Source: CAVSEK01 sp963726975 | Lineage (GTDB): Bacteria > Actinomycetota > Actinomycetes > Mycobacteriales > SCTD01 | Direction of reading: 5' to 3' | Length of the DNA stretch: 64,000 nt | Assembly: GCA_963726975.1 (NCBI GenBank) | Contig: CAVSEK010000013.1 | Coordinates: 496,001-560,000, forward strand | Shown: positions 28,035 through 37,026 of the stretch, in pieces | How the letters are laid out: each line of letters starts with the position of its first letter | Numbering within the stretch: the first letter of the stretch is position 1 | Notes under the pieces: model-generated | The model's input: only the letters and a program-made list of their open reading frames with translations | Told to the model about the DNA's origin: nothing | Databases searched by the model: none | Position numbers and translations under genes: made by a program

Positions 28035-28637
28035 CTAGCGGGCTCCCGCCGCCGAGCGGTCGGCGACCACGATCGAGCGCACCTGCAGCAGGTAGGCGAT
28101 GCCGGCGACCCAGTACAGGGCCGTGCCCCACGTCGCGAAGGCCCAGCCCAGCGGCCGGAAGACGGTCGCGAGCAGCCCGTCGCGCTCCGGCACGGCCGCG
28201 AGCAGCATCGGGAAGGCGTACAGCAGGTTGAAGGTCGCCGCCTTGCCGAGGAAGTTGACCGGCAGCGGGCCGTAGCGGTGCCGCCGCAGCACCGGCAGCG
28301 CGAAGGCCAGCACCACGTCGCGGCCGACGAGGACGAGCGCGAGGGCCAGCGGCAGGCCGTCCCGGGCCACCAGCGCGATCAGCGTGGCGGCGATGTAGAG
28401 CCGGTCCGCCAGCGGGTCGAGCAGCTGCCCCAGCCGGGACGACGAGCCCCACCGGCGAGCGATCTTGCCGTCGGCCCAGTCGCTGATGCCCGCCGCCATC
28501 AGCAGCAGGATGGCCCGGCCGTCCTGCTCGGTGACGAGCACCCAGTAGAGGAACACCGGGACGCCCAGCAGCCGCAGTGCGGACAGCAGGTTGGGGACGG
28601 TGAGGACCCGGTTGCCGACGACCTCCCCGGTGCTCAC
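28035..28637 (-). CDS. CDP-alcohol phosphatidyltransferase (PgsA-like)
   Basis: This 200-residue membrane enzyme joins a CDP-diacylglycerol-type donor to an alcohol. The family signature is intact: DWADGKIARRWGSSSRLGQLLDPLADR, that is DG-x2-AR-x8-G-x3-D-x3-D with the two metal-site pairs. Five to six helices are visible. Its place at the head of the DUF881 block corresponds to Rv1822 (pgsA2). The alcohol (glycerol phosphate, inositol phosphate or a phospholipid) cannot be told. Confidence 0.87.
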   Translation of the reverse strand: MSTGEVVGNRVLTVPNLLSALRLLGVPVFLYWVLVTEQDGRAILLLMAAGISDWADGKIARRWGSSSRLGQLLDPLADRLYIAATLIALVARDGLPLALALVLVGRDVVLAFALPVLRRHRYGPLPVNFLGKAATFNLLYAFPMLLAAVPERDGLLATVFRPLGWAFATWGTALYWVAGIAYLLQVRSIVVADRSAAGAR

Positions 28638-28745
28638 CCCCGGACCCTATCCAGGCGACCGCGCGCCGGGCGTGCGCCGACCCGCCGTCCCGGCCGGGCG
28701 GACGCCGGAGGACGCTTCCGGGACGACCCCCGGGAGGAGCCGCGC

Positions 28746-29495
28746 GTGGACGCCGACGAGGTACGACGACAGCTGACCACCCCCATCGGCGCCCCGGCCT
28801 TCCCGCCGGGCGGGCCGTACCGGTTCACCGACCGCGAGTACTTCACGATCACGTACCGGACCGACGCCGAGGCGATGAGGGCGGTGGTGCCCGAACCGCT
28901 CACGGTCGCCGACCCGCTCGTCACCTTCGAGGTCATGAAGATGCCGGACGTCACCGGCCTCGGCGCCTTCACCGAGTCGGGCCAGGTCCTGCACGTCCAG
29001 CACGACGGCGAGCCCGCGGCGTACCTGCACGCGATGTACGTCGACAACCTCGGCTCGATCACGAGCGGCCGGGAGATCAGCGCGTTCCCCAAGAAGTTCG
29101 GCAACGCGCGGCTGGTGCTCGACGTCGACACGCTCGTCGGGACGCTGGACTACCGCAGCCTGCGCGTCGCCACCGCGACGATGGGCTACAAGCACGCGCC
29201 GCTGGACCCCGAGGTCGCCCGCGCCGAGATCACCCGGCCGACGTACGCGCTCAAGCTGCTCCCCGGCTACGACCGGCGGCCGCGGATCTGCGAGCTCGTG
29301 CGCAGCCAGATCACCGACCTGACCATCAAGGGGTCGTGGACCGGGCCGGCCCGGCTGCAGCTGTCGGCGCACGCGCTGGCGCCGCTGTCCGACCTGCCGG
29401 TCCGCGAGATCGTCTCGGCGGGGCACGTGCTGTGCGACCTGACGCTCGGCCGGCCCGCGGTCGTCGTCGACTACCTGGCGGAGGAGCAGTCGTGA
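28746..29495 (+). CDS. Acetoacetate decarboxylase family protein
   Basis: This 249-residue ADC-fold protein contains YVDNLGSITSGREISAFPKKFGNARL. In acetoacetate decarboxylase the first Lys of the PKK (here Lys116) forms the Schiff base, and the preceding Glu residues set its pKa; both are present. A family of ADC-like enzymes acts on other oxo-acids, so the substrate may differ. GTG start with GGGAGGAG nine bases upstream. It is the first gene of a four-base-overlap operon with a crotonase and a CoA-transferase. Confidence 0.83.
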   Translation: MDADEVRRQLTTPIGAPAFPPGGPYRFTDREYFTITYRTDAEAMRAVVPEPLTVADPLVTFEVMKMPDVTGLGAFTESGQVLHVQHDGEPAAYLHAMYVDNLGSITSGREISAFPKKFGNARLVLDVDTLVGTLDYRSLRVATATMGYKHAPLDPEVARAEITRPTYALKLLPGYDRRPRICELVRSQITDLTIKGSWTGPARLQLSAHALAPLSDLPVREIVSAGHVLCDLTLGRPAVVVDYLAEEQS

Positions 29496-30262
29496 GCGGA
29501 CCGGTGCGGTACGAGGTCGACGGGCGGGTGGCCACCTTCACCCTGGACCGGCCCGACGCGCGCAACGCGGTGAGTCCCGAGCTCGCCGCGGCGCTCGGCG
29601 AGGCGGTGGCCCGCTTCGAGGCCGACCCCGAGGTCTGGGTGGGGATCCTCACCGGCGAGGGGGCGAACTTCTGCGCCGGCGCCGACCTCAAGGCCCTCGC
29701 GGCGGGCCGCGGCGCCGAGCTCGTCACCGACGACGGCGGCTTCGCGGGCTGGGTGCGCTACCCGCGCACCAAGCCGGTCATCGCCGCGGTGCGCGGCTTC
29801 GCCCTCGCCGGCGGCACCGAGCTGGTGCTGGCGTGCGACCTCGTGGTCGCGGCGACCGGGTCGTCGTTCGGCCTGCCGGAGGTGACGCGCGGCATCGTCG
29901 CCGCCGCCGGCGGGCTCTTCCGGCTGCCGCGCGCGATCCCTGCGGCGCGGGCCCGCGAGCTGGTGCTGACCGGCGACCGGCTGCCCGCCGACGAGGCCCT
30001 GCGGCTCGGGCTGGTCAACCGGGTCGTCGAGGACGACGAGGTGCTGCCGACGGCCCGCGCCCTCGCCGAGCGGATCTGCGAGAACGCGCCCATCGCGGTG
30101 CGCGAGTCGCTCGCCGTGCTGCGCGACGCGGCGACGATGACCGAGGACGAGGGCTGGGAGCGCAGCGCGCAGGCCATGGAGCGGGTGCGCCAGAGCGAGG
30201 ACGCCCTCGAGGGGCCGACGGCCTTCGCCGAGAAGCGCGCGCCGCGCTGGAGCGGACGGTGA
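29492..30262 (+). CDS. Enoyl-CoA hydratase/isomerase (crotonase) family protein
   Basis: This 256-residue crotonase shows the oxyanion-hole segments GANFCAGADLKALAAG and AAVRGFALAGGTELVLACDLVVA, followed by FGLPEVTRGIVAAAGG and the C-terminal RVRQSEDALEGPTAFAEKRAPRW helix. Acid-base Glu candidates lie at GGTEL and LPEV. It starts by GTGA overlap with the decarboxylase-like gene and ends the same way into the CoA-transferase gene. It probably hydrates an enoyl-CoA in a catabolic route encoded here. Confidence 0.87.
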   Translation: MSGPVRYEVDGRVATFTLDRPDARNAVSPELAAALGEAVARFEADPEVWVGILTGEGANFCAGADLKALAAGRGAELVTDDGGFAGWVRYPRTKPVIAAVRGFALAGGTELVLACDLVVAATGSSFGLPEVTRGIVAAAGGLFRLPRAIPAARARELVLTGDRLPADEALRLGLVNRVVEDDEVLPTARALAERICENAPIAVRESLAVLRDAATMTEDEGWERSAQAMERVRQSEDALEGPTAFAEKRAPRWSGR

Positions 30263-31467
30263 CCCGGCCGCTCGACGGCGTCCGCGTCGTCGAGCTCGCC
30301 GGGTGGATGGCGGGTCCGGGCGCGACCGCGCTCATGGCCGACCTCGGGGCGGACGTCGTCAAGGTGGAGCCGCTGCGGGGCGACCCGGTGCGGGGCGTCA
30401 TCCGCCGACCGGCGGACGGCTCGGACCTCGACCCCGGCTACCAGGTCGACAACCGCGGCAAGCGCGGGGTCGCGGTGGCGGTCAACACCGAGCCGGGTCA
30501 GGAGCTGGTCCGCCGGCTCGTCGACGGCGCGGACGTCTTCGTCACCAACCTGCTGCTGCGGCGCCAGGAGAAGTACGGCCTGGACAGCGCCGCCCTGCTC
30601 GCGCGCCGGCCGCGGCTGGTCCACGCCACCCTCACCGGCTACGGCACGACCGGGCCGGACGCGGCGCGCCCCGGCTTCGACATCACGGCGTTCTTCGGCC
30701 GCGGCGGCATCACGCACTCGATCACCGAGCCGGGGTCGCAGGCGCCGCGGGCCCGCCCGGCGCAGGGCGACCACGCAGCCGCCCTCGCGCTGTTCGGCGC
30801 GGTGCTCGCGGCGCTGCGGCTCGTCGAGCGGACCGGGGAGGGCCAGGTGCTCGACGTGAGCCTGCTCGGGACCGCCGCCTGGACGATGGCCAGCGACCTG
30901 TCGACGACGCTGGTGGACGGCCAGGACCCCCGCACGCTGGGCCGGCGCCTGCGGGTGCACGCGCTGCAGGAGAGCTTCCGCAGCGCCGACGACCGCTGGG
31001 TGCTCCTGTTCATGCCCGAGCCGCACTGGTGGCCGCGGTGGTGCGCGGCGGTCGGGCGCCCGGAGTGGGTCGAGGACCCGCGGTTCGCCACGCAGCCGGA
31101 CCGCGCGGAGCACATGCCCGAGCTGACCGACCTCATGGACGCGCTGTTCGCCGAGCGGTCGCTGGCGCAGTGGGGGGAGCTGTTCGACGAGCACGGCTTC
31201 ACCTGGGCGCCGGCCGCCACCGTCTCCGAGCTCGCGGCCGACCCGCAGGCCGAGGCGCTGGGCCTGTTCCCCGAGGTGGTGCACCCGACGGCCGGCGCCT
31301 TCCGCACCGTCGCCGCGCCGTGGACGCTGCACGGCGCCGACCTCGGGCCGCGCGGGGCGGCACCGGACGTCGGGCAGCACACCGCCGAGGTGCTCGGCGA
31401 GCTCGGGCTGTCGCCGGACGAGGTGGCCGCGCTGGCCGCCGACGGGGTCGTAGGGCTCGGCGGCTAG
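30259..31467 (+). CDS. Family III CoA-transferase (CaiB/BaiF)
   Basis: This 402-residue family III CoA-transferase has RVVELAGWMAGPGATALMADLGADVVKVEP, DNRGKRGVAV, and the catalytic Asp141 in PGFDITAFFGRGG. The N- and C-terminal halves interlock in the family's ring-shaped dimers. It would move CoA between a carboxylic acid and an acyl-CoA, activating a substrate for the neighbouring crotonase and dehydrogenase. The stop TAG interlocks with the stop of the convergent dehydrogenase gene (shared bases 31464-31467). Confidence 0.87.
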   Translation: MTRPLDGVRVVELAGWMAGPGATALMADLGADVVKVEPLRGDPVRGVIRRPADGSDLDPGYQVDNRGKRGVAVAVNTEPGQELVRRLVDGADVFVTNLLLRRQEKYGLDSAALLARRPRLVHATLTGYGTTGPDAARPGFDITAFFGRGGITHSITEPGSQAPRARPAQGDHAAALALFGAVLAALRLVERTGEGQVLDVSLLGTAAWTMASDLSTTLVDGQDPRTLGRRLRVHALQESFRSADDRWVLLFMPEPHWWPRWCAAVGRPEWVEDPRFATQPDRAEHMPELTDLMDALFAERSLAQWGELFDEHGFTWAPAATVSELAADPQAEALGLFPEVVHPTAGAFRTVAAPWTLHGADLGPRGAAPDVGQHTAEVLGELGLSPDEVAALAADGVVGLGG

Positions 31468-32397
31468 CGGCGGTACGGCTCCCGGGCCTCGAGCACGGCG
31501 AGCTGGGCCCGGTCGCGGGCCTCGACGCGCTCCTCGTACGTCCGGTCGGCGAAGCGCTCCTCGGTCGCGGTGCTGAGCTGCTCGACGACCTCGGGCGTGA
31601 GCTCGGGCTGCCCGAGGTCGGCCCAGCGCCGCACCATGCCCGGGCCGAGGTGCTCCAGCAGGTGGCGCAGCCCGCCGGGACCGCCGCCGAGCGAGTAGCT
31701 CTCGAACGGCCCGGCCGTCGCCCAGCGCACGCCGACCGACTCGGTGACGACCCGGTCGAGCTCCTCGGCGGTGACGACCCCGGAGAGCACCAGGTGCACG
31801 CTCTCCCGGAACAGCGCGGACTGCAGCCGGTTGGCGACGAACCCGCCGATCTCCCTGCGCAGCGCGACCGGCTGCTTGTCGAGGGCCCGGTAGAACGCCA
31901 TCGCCGCCTCGACCTGCTCCGGCGTCGTCCGCTCCCCCGGCACGACCTCGACGAGCGGCACGACGTGCGGCGGGTTGAACGGGTGGCCGACGAGCAGCCG
32001 GCCCGGCTCGCGCATGTCGCGGGACATGTCGCTCGGCATCAGCCCGGACGTCGAGGACAGCACCAGCGCGTGCTCCGGGGCGAGCCGCTCGACCTCGGCG
32101 AAGAGCTCCTGCTTGAGCTCGATCCGCTCCGGGCCGTTCTCCTGCACGACGTCGGCGCCCGTCACGGCCTCGGCGAGGTCGCCGACGGTCACCCGCTGCA
32201 GCAGCTCGTCGGCGTCGCGCGGCCCGCCGGGGAGCGTGGCGGCGAACTGGCGCACGGCGGCCTGCACCACCTGCTCGGCGTCGGCGCCGCGGGTCCGTGA
32301 CCGCGACCTGCATGCCGTACGCGGCGAACAGCGTGGCCCAGGAGACCCCGATCGTCCCGGCGCCGACGACGGCGGCCCTGCGTCCTGCGAGCTCCAC
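31464..32397 (-). CDS. 3-hydroxyacyl-CoA dehydrogenase family protein, frame break near 32290
   Basis: This is an NAD-binding 3-hydroxyacyl-CoA dehydrogenase-like protein of about 310 residues. The N-terminus reads AAVVGAGTIGVSWATLFAAYGMQVAVTD (GxGxxG). After one extra base is removed near 32288-32294 it continues GADAEQVVQAAV, VQENGPERIELKQELFAEVE, LSSTSGLMPSDMS and VGHPFNPPHVVPLVEVVPG. The HPFNPPH histidine is the catalytic one, and the C-terminal helical domain follows. The pattern is close to carnitine and L-gulonate dehydrogenases as well. It is convergent with the CoA-transferase, probably the same pathway. Confidence 0.83.
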
Positions 32398-32646
32398 GGT
32401 GGTGTCCTCTCCCGGGTCCGGCCTGCAGTGTGGACCCCGACCCGCTCCCGTCCGGTCGCGGCCGGGCTCCTGGGTGCCCGGCGTCGCAGCCCTCCCGGGT
32501 CGTGGGCCGTCCCTGCGGCAGGGTGGCGAGGCGCCCGTCGCCGTCGACCAGCGGGTGCTCGACCGGCGGCCTGCTCCGCGCGGCGGACACGGCAGAGGCG
32601 GCGCCCGGAGGACCGGGACACCGCCTCTGACCTGCTGCTGCTCGTG
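32398..32646 (-). terminator. Intergenic region with hairpin (32593-32629) below tRNA-Pro
   Basis: This is a gap of about 250 bases without a gene. CAGAGGCGG (32593-32601) pairs with CCGCCTCTG (32621-32629), with an inner CCCGG/CCGGG pairing, 18 bases beyond the 3' end of the minus-strand tRNA. It is a likely terminator of the tRNA transcript. I see nothing else in the gap. Confidence 0.7.
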
Positions 32647-32720
<74 letters not shown>

Positions 32721-32760
32721 CGACGTCGGCGAGCCTAGCAGCGTGCCCGGCGCGGCCGTC

Positions 32761-34104
32761 TCAGGAGCGGCGCTTCTCGCGCACCTTGACGCTGACCTCG
32801 ATCGGCGTCCCGGCGAAGCCGAAGTCCTCGCGCAGCCGCCGCTCGAGGAAGCGGCGGTAGCCGGCCTCGAGGAAGCCGCTGGTGAACAGCACGAAGCGCG
32901 GCGGGCGGGTGCCGGCCTGGGTCGCGAACAGCACCTTGGGCTGCTTGCCCGAGCGCACCGGCGGCGGGGTCTGGGCGACGACGTCGGCGATCCAGCTGTT
33001 GAGCCGGCCGGTCGGCACCCGGGTCTCCCAGCCCTCCAGCGCGGTCCGCATGGCGGGGGCGAGCTTGTCGACCGCTCGGCCGGTCAGCGCGCTGACGTTG
33101 ACCCGGGGTGCCCAGGCGACGCGGGCGAGGTCGCGGTCGATCTCCTTGGACAGCACCCCGCGGCGGTCCTCGTCGACGAGGTCCCACTTGTTGAAGGCGA
33201 GCACGAGGGCGCGCCCGGCCTCCTCGGCCATCGCGATGATCCGCTGGTCCTGCTCGGAGAGCACCTCCGAGGCGTCGAGCAGCACGACGGCGACCTCGGC
33301 CGCGTCGAGCGCCGCCTGGGTGCGCAGCGAGGAGTAGTACTCCGAGCCCGACGCGTGCGACACCCGGCGGCGCAGCCCCGCGGTGTCGACGAAGCGCCAG
33401 GTCTCGCCGCCGACGTCGACGAGCGAGTCGACCGGGTCGCGCGTCGTGCCCGCCTTGCTGTCGACGAGCACCCGCTGCTCGCCGGACAGCCGGTTGAGCA
33501 GGCTCGACTTGCCGACGTTGGGCCGGCCGAGCAGCGCGACGCGCCGGGGCCCGCCCTCGGGCTCGTCGCGGTCGGCGGGCGCCTCCGGCAGCGCGTCGAG
33601 GACGGCGTCGAGCAGGTCGCCGCTGCCGCGGCCGTGCAGGGCGCTGACGACGTACGGCTCCCCCAGCCCCAGCGACCACAGCGCGGCGGCGTCGGGCTCG
33701 CCGCGCTCGTCGTCGACCTTGTTCGCCGCCAGGACGACCGGCTTGCCGGAGCGCCGCAGCACGCGCACGACCGCCTCGTCGGCGTCGGTCGCGCCGACGG
33801 TGCTGTCGACGACGAACATCACCGCGTCGGCCGCCGTGATCGCGACCTCGGCCTGGGCGCTCACCGCGGCCGCGAGGCCCTCGGCGTCGGGGTCCCAGCC
33901 GCCGGTGTCGACGACGGTGAAGCGCCGCCCGCGCCACTGCGCGTCGTACGTCACCCGGTCGCGCGTCACGCCGGGCACGTCCTCGACGACCGCCTCGCGG
34001 CGGCCGAGGATGCGGTTGACGAGCGTCGACTTGCCGACGTTCGGCCGGCCGACGACGGCCAGCACCGGCTGCGGGGCGCTCGCCCCGGGGTCCTGCTCGC
34101 TCAC
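32761..34104 (-). CDS. der: Ribosome biogenesis GTPase Der (EngA)
   Basis: This 447-residue protein has two tandem GTPase domains, each with a complete P-loop (GRPNVGKST near residue 19, GRPNVGKSS near residue 194), G3 DTGG/DTAG and G4 NKVD/NKWD, and a C-terminal KH-like domain. It acts in 50S subunit assembly. The GTG start is placed at SEQDPGASAP just before the first strand. The order cmk-plsC-der matches that around Rv1712-Rv1713. The frame is clean. Confidence 0.97.
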   Translation of the reverse strand: MSEQDPGASAPQPVLAVVGRPNVGKSTLVNRILGRREAVVEDVPGVTRDRVTYDAQWRGRRFTVVDTGGWDPDAEGLAAAVSAQAEVAITAADAVMFVVDSTVGATDADEAVVRVLRRSGKPVVLAANKVDDERGEPDAAALWSLGLGEPYVVSALHGRGSGDLLDAVLDALPEAPADRDEPEGGPRRVALLGRPNVGKSSLLNRLSGEQRVLVDSKAGTTRDPVDSLVDVGGETWRFVDTAGLRRRVSHASGSEYYSSLRTQAALDAAEVAVVLLDASEVLSEQDQRIIAMAEEAGRALVLAFNKWDLVDEDRRGVLSKEIDRDLARVAWAPRVNVSALTGRAVDKLAPAMRTALEGWETRVPTGRLNSWIADVVAQTPPPVRSGKQPKVLFATQAGTRPPRFVLFTSGFLEAGYRRFLERRLREDFGFAGTPIEVSVKVREKRRS

Positions 34105-34113
34105 GTGGTCTCC

Positions 34114-34770
34114 TCAGACAGCGGCGGCCGCGGTGCGCAGGTGGGCCACGAGGGCCTCGCGCAGCTGCTCGGCCGCCACACCCACGGTACGTCGCGCGCG
34201 CGGGTCGCCCGCGACGTCGACGGTCACGGGCGCCCCGAAGACGACCCGGACCGGGGCGCGGCGCCTCGGCACGAGCCCGCCGCGGGGCCAGGCGTCACGG
34301 GTGCCGAGCACCGCGATCGGGACGACGGGAGCGCCGCTGCGCAGGGCGAGCCAGGCCAGCCCGTGGCTGACCTGCTCCAGCTGGCCGGTGCCGCGGGTGC
34401 CCTCGGGGAAGACGCCGAGCGCTCCCCCGGCGGCGAGCACCGCCAGGCCGGCCCGCAGCGCCTCGCGGTCGGCCTGCCCGCGGTGCACCGGCACGAGGCC
34501 GAGCCAGCCGAACACCCGCTGCCCCCCGCGTACGAAGATCTCCGACTTCGCGAGCAGCCCCGCCGGGCGCGGTGCGAGCAGCCACACGAGCGGGCCGTCG
34601 ACGAAGCCGGTGTGGTTGCCGGCCAGCAGGACCGGCCCGGAGCGCGGGACGTGCTCGAGGCCCTGCACGTCGAGGCGGAACAGCCGGTGCGCCACGCGCC
34701 GACCGAGCCAGCGGCAGCTCGCCACGAGCGGCGGCTTGGTGCTGCCGGTGGCCCGGCGGCGGGCGCTCAT
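34114..34770 (-). CDS. plsC: 1-acylglycerol-3-phosphate acyltransferase (PlsC)
   Basis: This 218-residue acyltransferase has the catalytic motif NHTGFVD (H-x4-D) near residue 52, the AKSEIFVRGG segment, and FPEGTRG (motif III) for acceptor binding. It should acylate lysophosphatidic acid to phosphatidic acid at the membrane. Its ATG overlaps the cmk stop (ATGA), so it is translated with cmk, a common arrangement in actinobacteria. Confidence 0.9.
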   Translation of the reverse strand: MSARRRATGSTKPPLVASCRWLGRRVAHRLFRLDVQGLEHVPRSGPVLLAGNHTGFVDGPLVWLLAPRPAGLLAKSEIFVRGGQRVFGWLGLVPVHRGQADREALRAGLAVLAAGGALGVFPEGTRGTGQLEQVSHGLAWLALRSGAPVVPIAVLGTRDAWPRGGLVPRRRAPVRVVFGAPVTVDVAGDPRARRTVGVAAEQLREALVAHLRTAAAAV

Positions 34771-35481
34771 GCCGGCAGGAGGTCGGCCCCGGCGACGAGG
34801 GCGAGGACGGCCTCGACGACCTGGGCGGCGGTGAGCGCGGTCGCGTCGAGGTGCGCGGCGCCGTCCGCGGCGACGAAGGGGCTGGCCGCGCGCGCGCTGT
34901 CGAGCCGGTCGCGCCGGGCGAGGTCGGCGGCGACGGCGGCGACGAGGTCGCCGCCCTGCGGGCTGACCCCGGCGTCGCGGTCGGCGGCGCGGCGCTGGGC
35001 GCGCACCTCGGGGTCGGCGTCGAGGTAGACCTTGACCGCCGCCTCGGGCGCGACGACGGACGCGACGTCGCGCCCCTCCGCGACGGCCCCGTCCGGGCCC
35101 ATCGCCCGTCGCTGCAGCTGCGACGAGCAGCGCCCGCACCTGCGGGACCGCGCTGACGGCGCTGACGGCGGCGGTGACGTCGGGGCGGCGCACGGCCTCG
35201 CTGACGTCCTCGCCGTCGAGCCGTACGGCCGGAGCGCCCGGGTCGGTCGCCAGGGCGAGGCCGCCGCGGGCCACCAGCGGCTCGACGACCGCGCGCACCG
35301 CGGCCTCGTCGCCCGGGTCGGCGCCGGCGCGCAGCACCGCGAGGGTCGCGGCGCGGTAGGTCGCGCCGGTGTCGACGTAGCGCCAGCCGAGCGCGCCGGC
35401 GACCGCCTTGGCGACCGTGCTCTTGCCCGAGCCCGACGGCCCGTCCAGGGCGACCACCCGCCGGCCCGGCCCGCTGCTCAC
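34767..35481 (-). CDS. cmk: Cytidylate kinase, frame break near 35117
   Basis: This enzyme phosphorylates CMP/dCMP. The P-loop GPSGSGKST lies near residue 14, with YVDTGATYRAATL following. After the break the second half reads RRAMGPDGAVAEGRDVASVV...KVYLDADPEVRAQRR and ends LVAGADLLPA. One extra base around 35112-35122 separates the halves; removing it joins them exactly at the conserved RxxMGPxGxVxEGRD region. GTG start 35481. The enzyme is normally essential, so the break is more likely an error than a mutation. Confidence 0.93.
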
Positions 35482-35682
35482 GCTGCTCCACCCCTCGTCG
35501 ACCGCGGCGAGCCTAGCGGCGGACCGCCGACGACTCCTCGCCCGGCGCCTGCGCTCCCGGCTCCGACCTGCCCCGCCGCCGCCTGCCGCCCCGGCCGCCG
35601 CCGGGGTCCTGCCGCGACCACCGGGCCTCCGCAGCCGCCGCCGGACCGCCCGCCAGCCCCTCGCGACCCTCGCCCGACCGCT
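35482..35682. other. GC-rich intergenic stretch, nothing recognised
   Basis: This is the first half of a gap of about 430 bases between cmk and tyrA. It is Pro/Arg-coding in several frames with no start, ribosome site or family similarity that I can support. The second half holds the inverted repeat and hairpin listed separately. Confidence 0.5.
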
Positions 35683-35772
35683 GATCTTCGCCTCGTGGGA
35701 GCCGATCTTCGCCTCGTCGCCGCAACGATCACCCGCCTGAGCGTGGGCTCCTCCCACGAGGCGAAGATCGGC
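35683..35772. repeat. Inverted and direct repeat built on GATCTTCGCCTCGT
   Basis: The 14-base core GATCTTCGCCTCGT occurs at 35683 and 35704 in direct orientation and once inverted ending at 35769. The arm 35683-35700 is perfectly complementary to 35752-35769 (18 bases), and 35701-35717 is perfectly complementary to 35756-35772 (17 bases). The two direct copies thus compete for one partner. This looks like a mobile or dispersed extragenic palindrome rather than a simple terminator. Confidence 0.75.
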
Positions 35773-35813
35773 GGGGAGGGGCCGGCGCAGCGGGGGCGGC
35801 GGGTCGAGCGCAG

Positions 35814-35875
35814 GCCCGCTCGGAGGGCGGGCGGGTCGGGGCGTGCGCGACCGGGCGGGCCCCGCCCGAGCGGGC
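35814..35875 (-). terminator. Possible terminator hairpin below tyrA
   Basis: GCCCGCTCG (35814-35822) pairs with CGAGCGGGC (35867-35875), with further G/C pairing inside the 44-base loop. It lies 35 bases beyond the tyrA stop on the same strand, a plausible end for the tyrA transcript. Confidence 0.45.
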
Positions 35876-35909
35876 GGCACGACCAGGCCCGGCCGCGGGC
35901 GTACGGCGG

Positions 35910-36965
35910 TCAGCGACCCCCGAGCACGTCCCAGCCCGCCGCGCGCAGGGCGGTCCCGAGCGCCTCGCGGGCGCTGGACCGCACCGCCAGCTCGATGACC
36001 CCGCGAGGGCGCCCGGGCACGTGGTCCACGCGGACGTCCTCGACGTTGACGCCCGCGTCGCCGGCGGTGACCAGCAGCGCCGCGAGCTGCCCGGGGGCGT
36101 CGGGCACCGACACCGCGACCGCGTCGAAGGCCGCGTCCCGCTCGCCGCGCTTGACGGGGACGAGGGCGCGTCCGCGGTTGCCCCGCTCCAGCAGCGCGGC
36201 GACCGGCGCGTCGGCGCCCGCCTCGAGCGCCTCGGCGAGCCCCGCGAGGTCCTGCGCGAGCGCCCGCACCAGCGGCGCGACGCCGGAGGCGTTGAGCGCC
36301 AGCAGCTCGCGCCAGAGCTCCGGGTCGCTCGCCGCGATGCGCGTGCTGTCCTGCAGCCCGGGGCCGGCCAGCGCCGCCGCGTCGTGGCCGCCGCGCAGCA
36401 GCTGCGCCGCCAGGGCGCTGGCCGCGACCTGCGGCAGGTGGCTGACCAGCGCGACCGCCGCGTCGTGGCGCGCCGGGTCGAGCAGCACCGGCTCGCCGCC
36501 GGCGGCCCGGACCAGCTCCTCGACGTCGCGGCGGGCCACCTCGGACGTCTCCTCCGACGGGCACAGCGCCCACGCCCGCCCGGCGAACAGCGACGCCAGC
36601 CCCATCGCCGCTCCCCCGCGCTCGCGGCCCGCCATCGGGTGGCTCCCGCAGACCGCGGAGAGGTCGCAGCCGGCCTGCTCGAGCGCGGCCTGCACCGGCG
36701 CCTGCACCGAGGACACGTGCGTGCAGGTGCGGGCGTACGGCTGGACGCGGCGCACCTGGTCGGCGACCGCCCGCGGGGGCGTGGCGACGACGGCCACGCG
36801 TACGCCCTCCGCGCCGTCCCAGGGCCGCCCGGCTCCGCGGACGACGGCGGTGGCGAGGGCCTCCGGGTCGGTGTCGGCCAGCACGACGTCGGCGTCGCCG
36901 TGCAGGGCGAGCCCCAGCGACGTGCCGATCAGCCCCGTGCCGACGACCAGCACGTCCGCCGTCAT
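35910..36965 (-). CDS. tyrA: Prephenate dehydrogenase with ACT domain
   Basis: This 351-residue enzyme of tyrosine biosynthesis has the NAD site VLVVGTGLIGTSLGLALHG, the VSSVQAPVQ and GSHPMAGRERGG motifs (catalytic His in SHPMAG), LVSHLPQVAASALA, and a C-terminal ACT-like regulatory domain (SVPDAPGQLAALLVTAGDAGVNVEDVRV). ATG 36965 sits eight residues before the glycine motif; GTG 36986 in frame is the alternative. It adjoins the chorismate mutase gene, as in Streptomyces. The frame is clean. Confidence 0.93.
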   Translation of the reverse strand: MTADVLVVGTGLIGTSLGLALHGDADVVLADTDPEALATAVVRGAGRPWDGAEGVRVAVVATPPRAVADQVRRVQPYARTCTHVSSVQAPVQAALEQAGCDLSAVCGSHPMAGRERGGAAMGLASLFAGRAWALCPSEETSEVARRDVEELVRAAGGEPVLLDPARHDAAVALVSHLPQVAASALAAQLLRGGHDAAALAGPGLQDSTRIAASDPELWRELLALNASGVAPLVRALAQDLAGLAEALEAGADAPVAALLERGNRGRALVPVKRGERDAAFDAVAVSVPDAPGQLAALLVTAGDAGVNVEDVRVDHVPGRPRGVIELAVRSSAREALGTALRAAGWDVLGGR

Positions 36966-37026
36966 CCGTCCGCCCGACGCGGACACGCCCGTCGCGGGTC
37001 GAGCGGACGCAGCGGCCGGCCCGGCG

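Noticed and set aside
32593..32629. The hairpin near the tRNA as a possible attachment site for an integrated element
   Set aside because: No duplicated tRNA 3' end and no integrase flank it. Its position and symmetry fit a plain terminator.
35482..35740. Plus-strand ORF at 35408-35740 reading IFASWEPIFASS
   Set aside because: Its repetitive ending is just the translation of the inverted repeat; there is no ribosome site or similarity.
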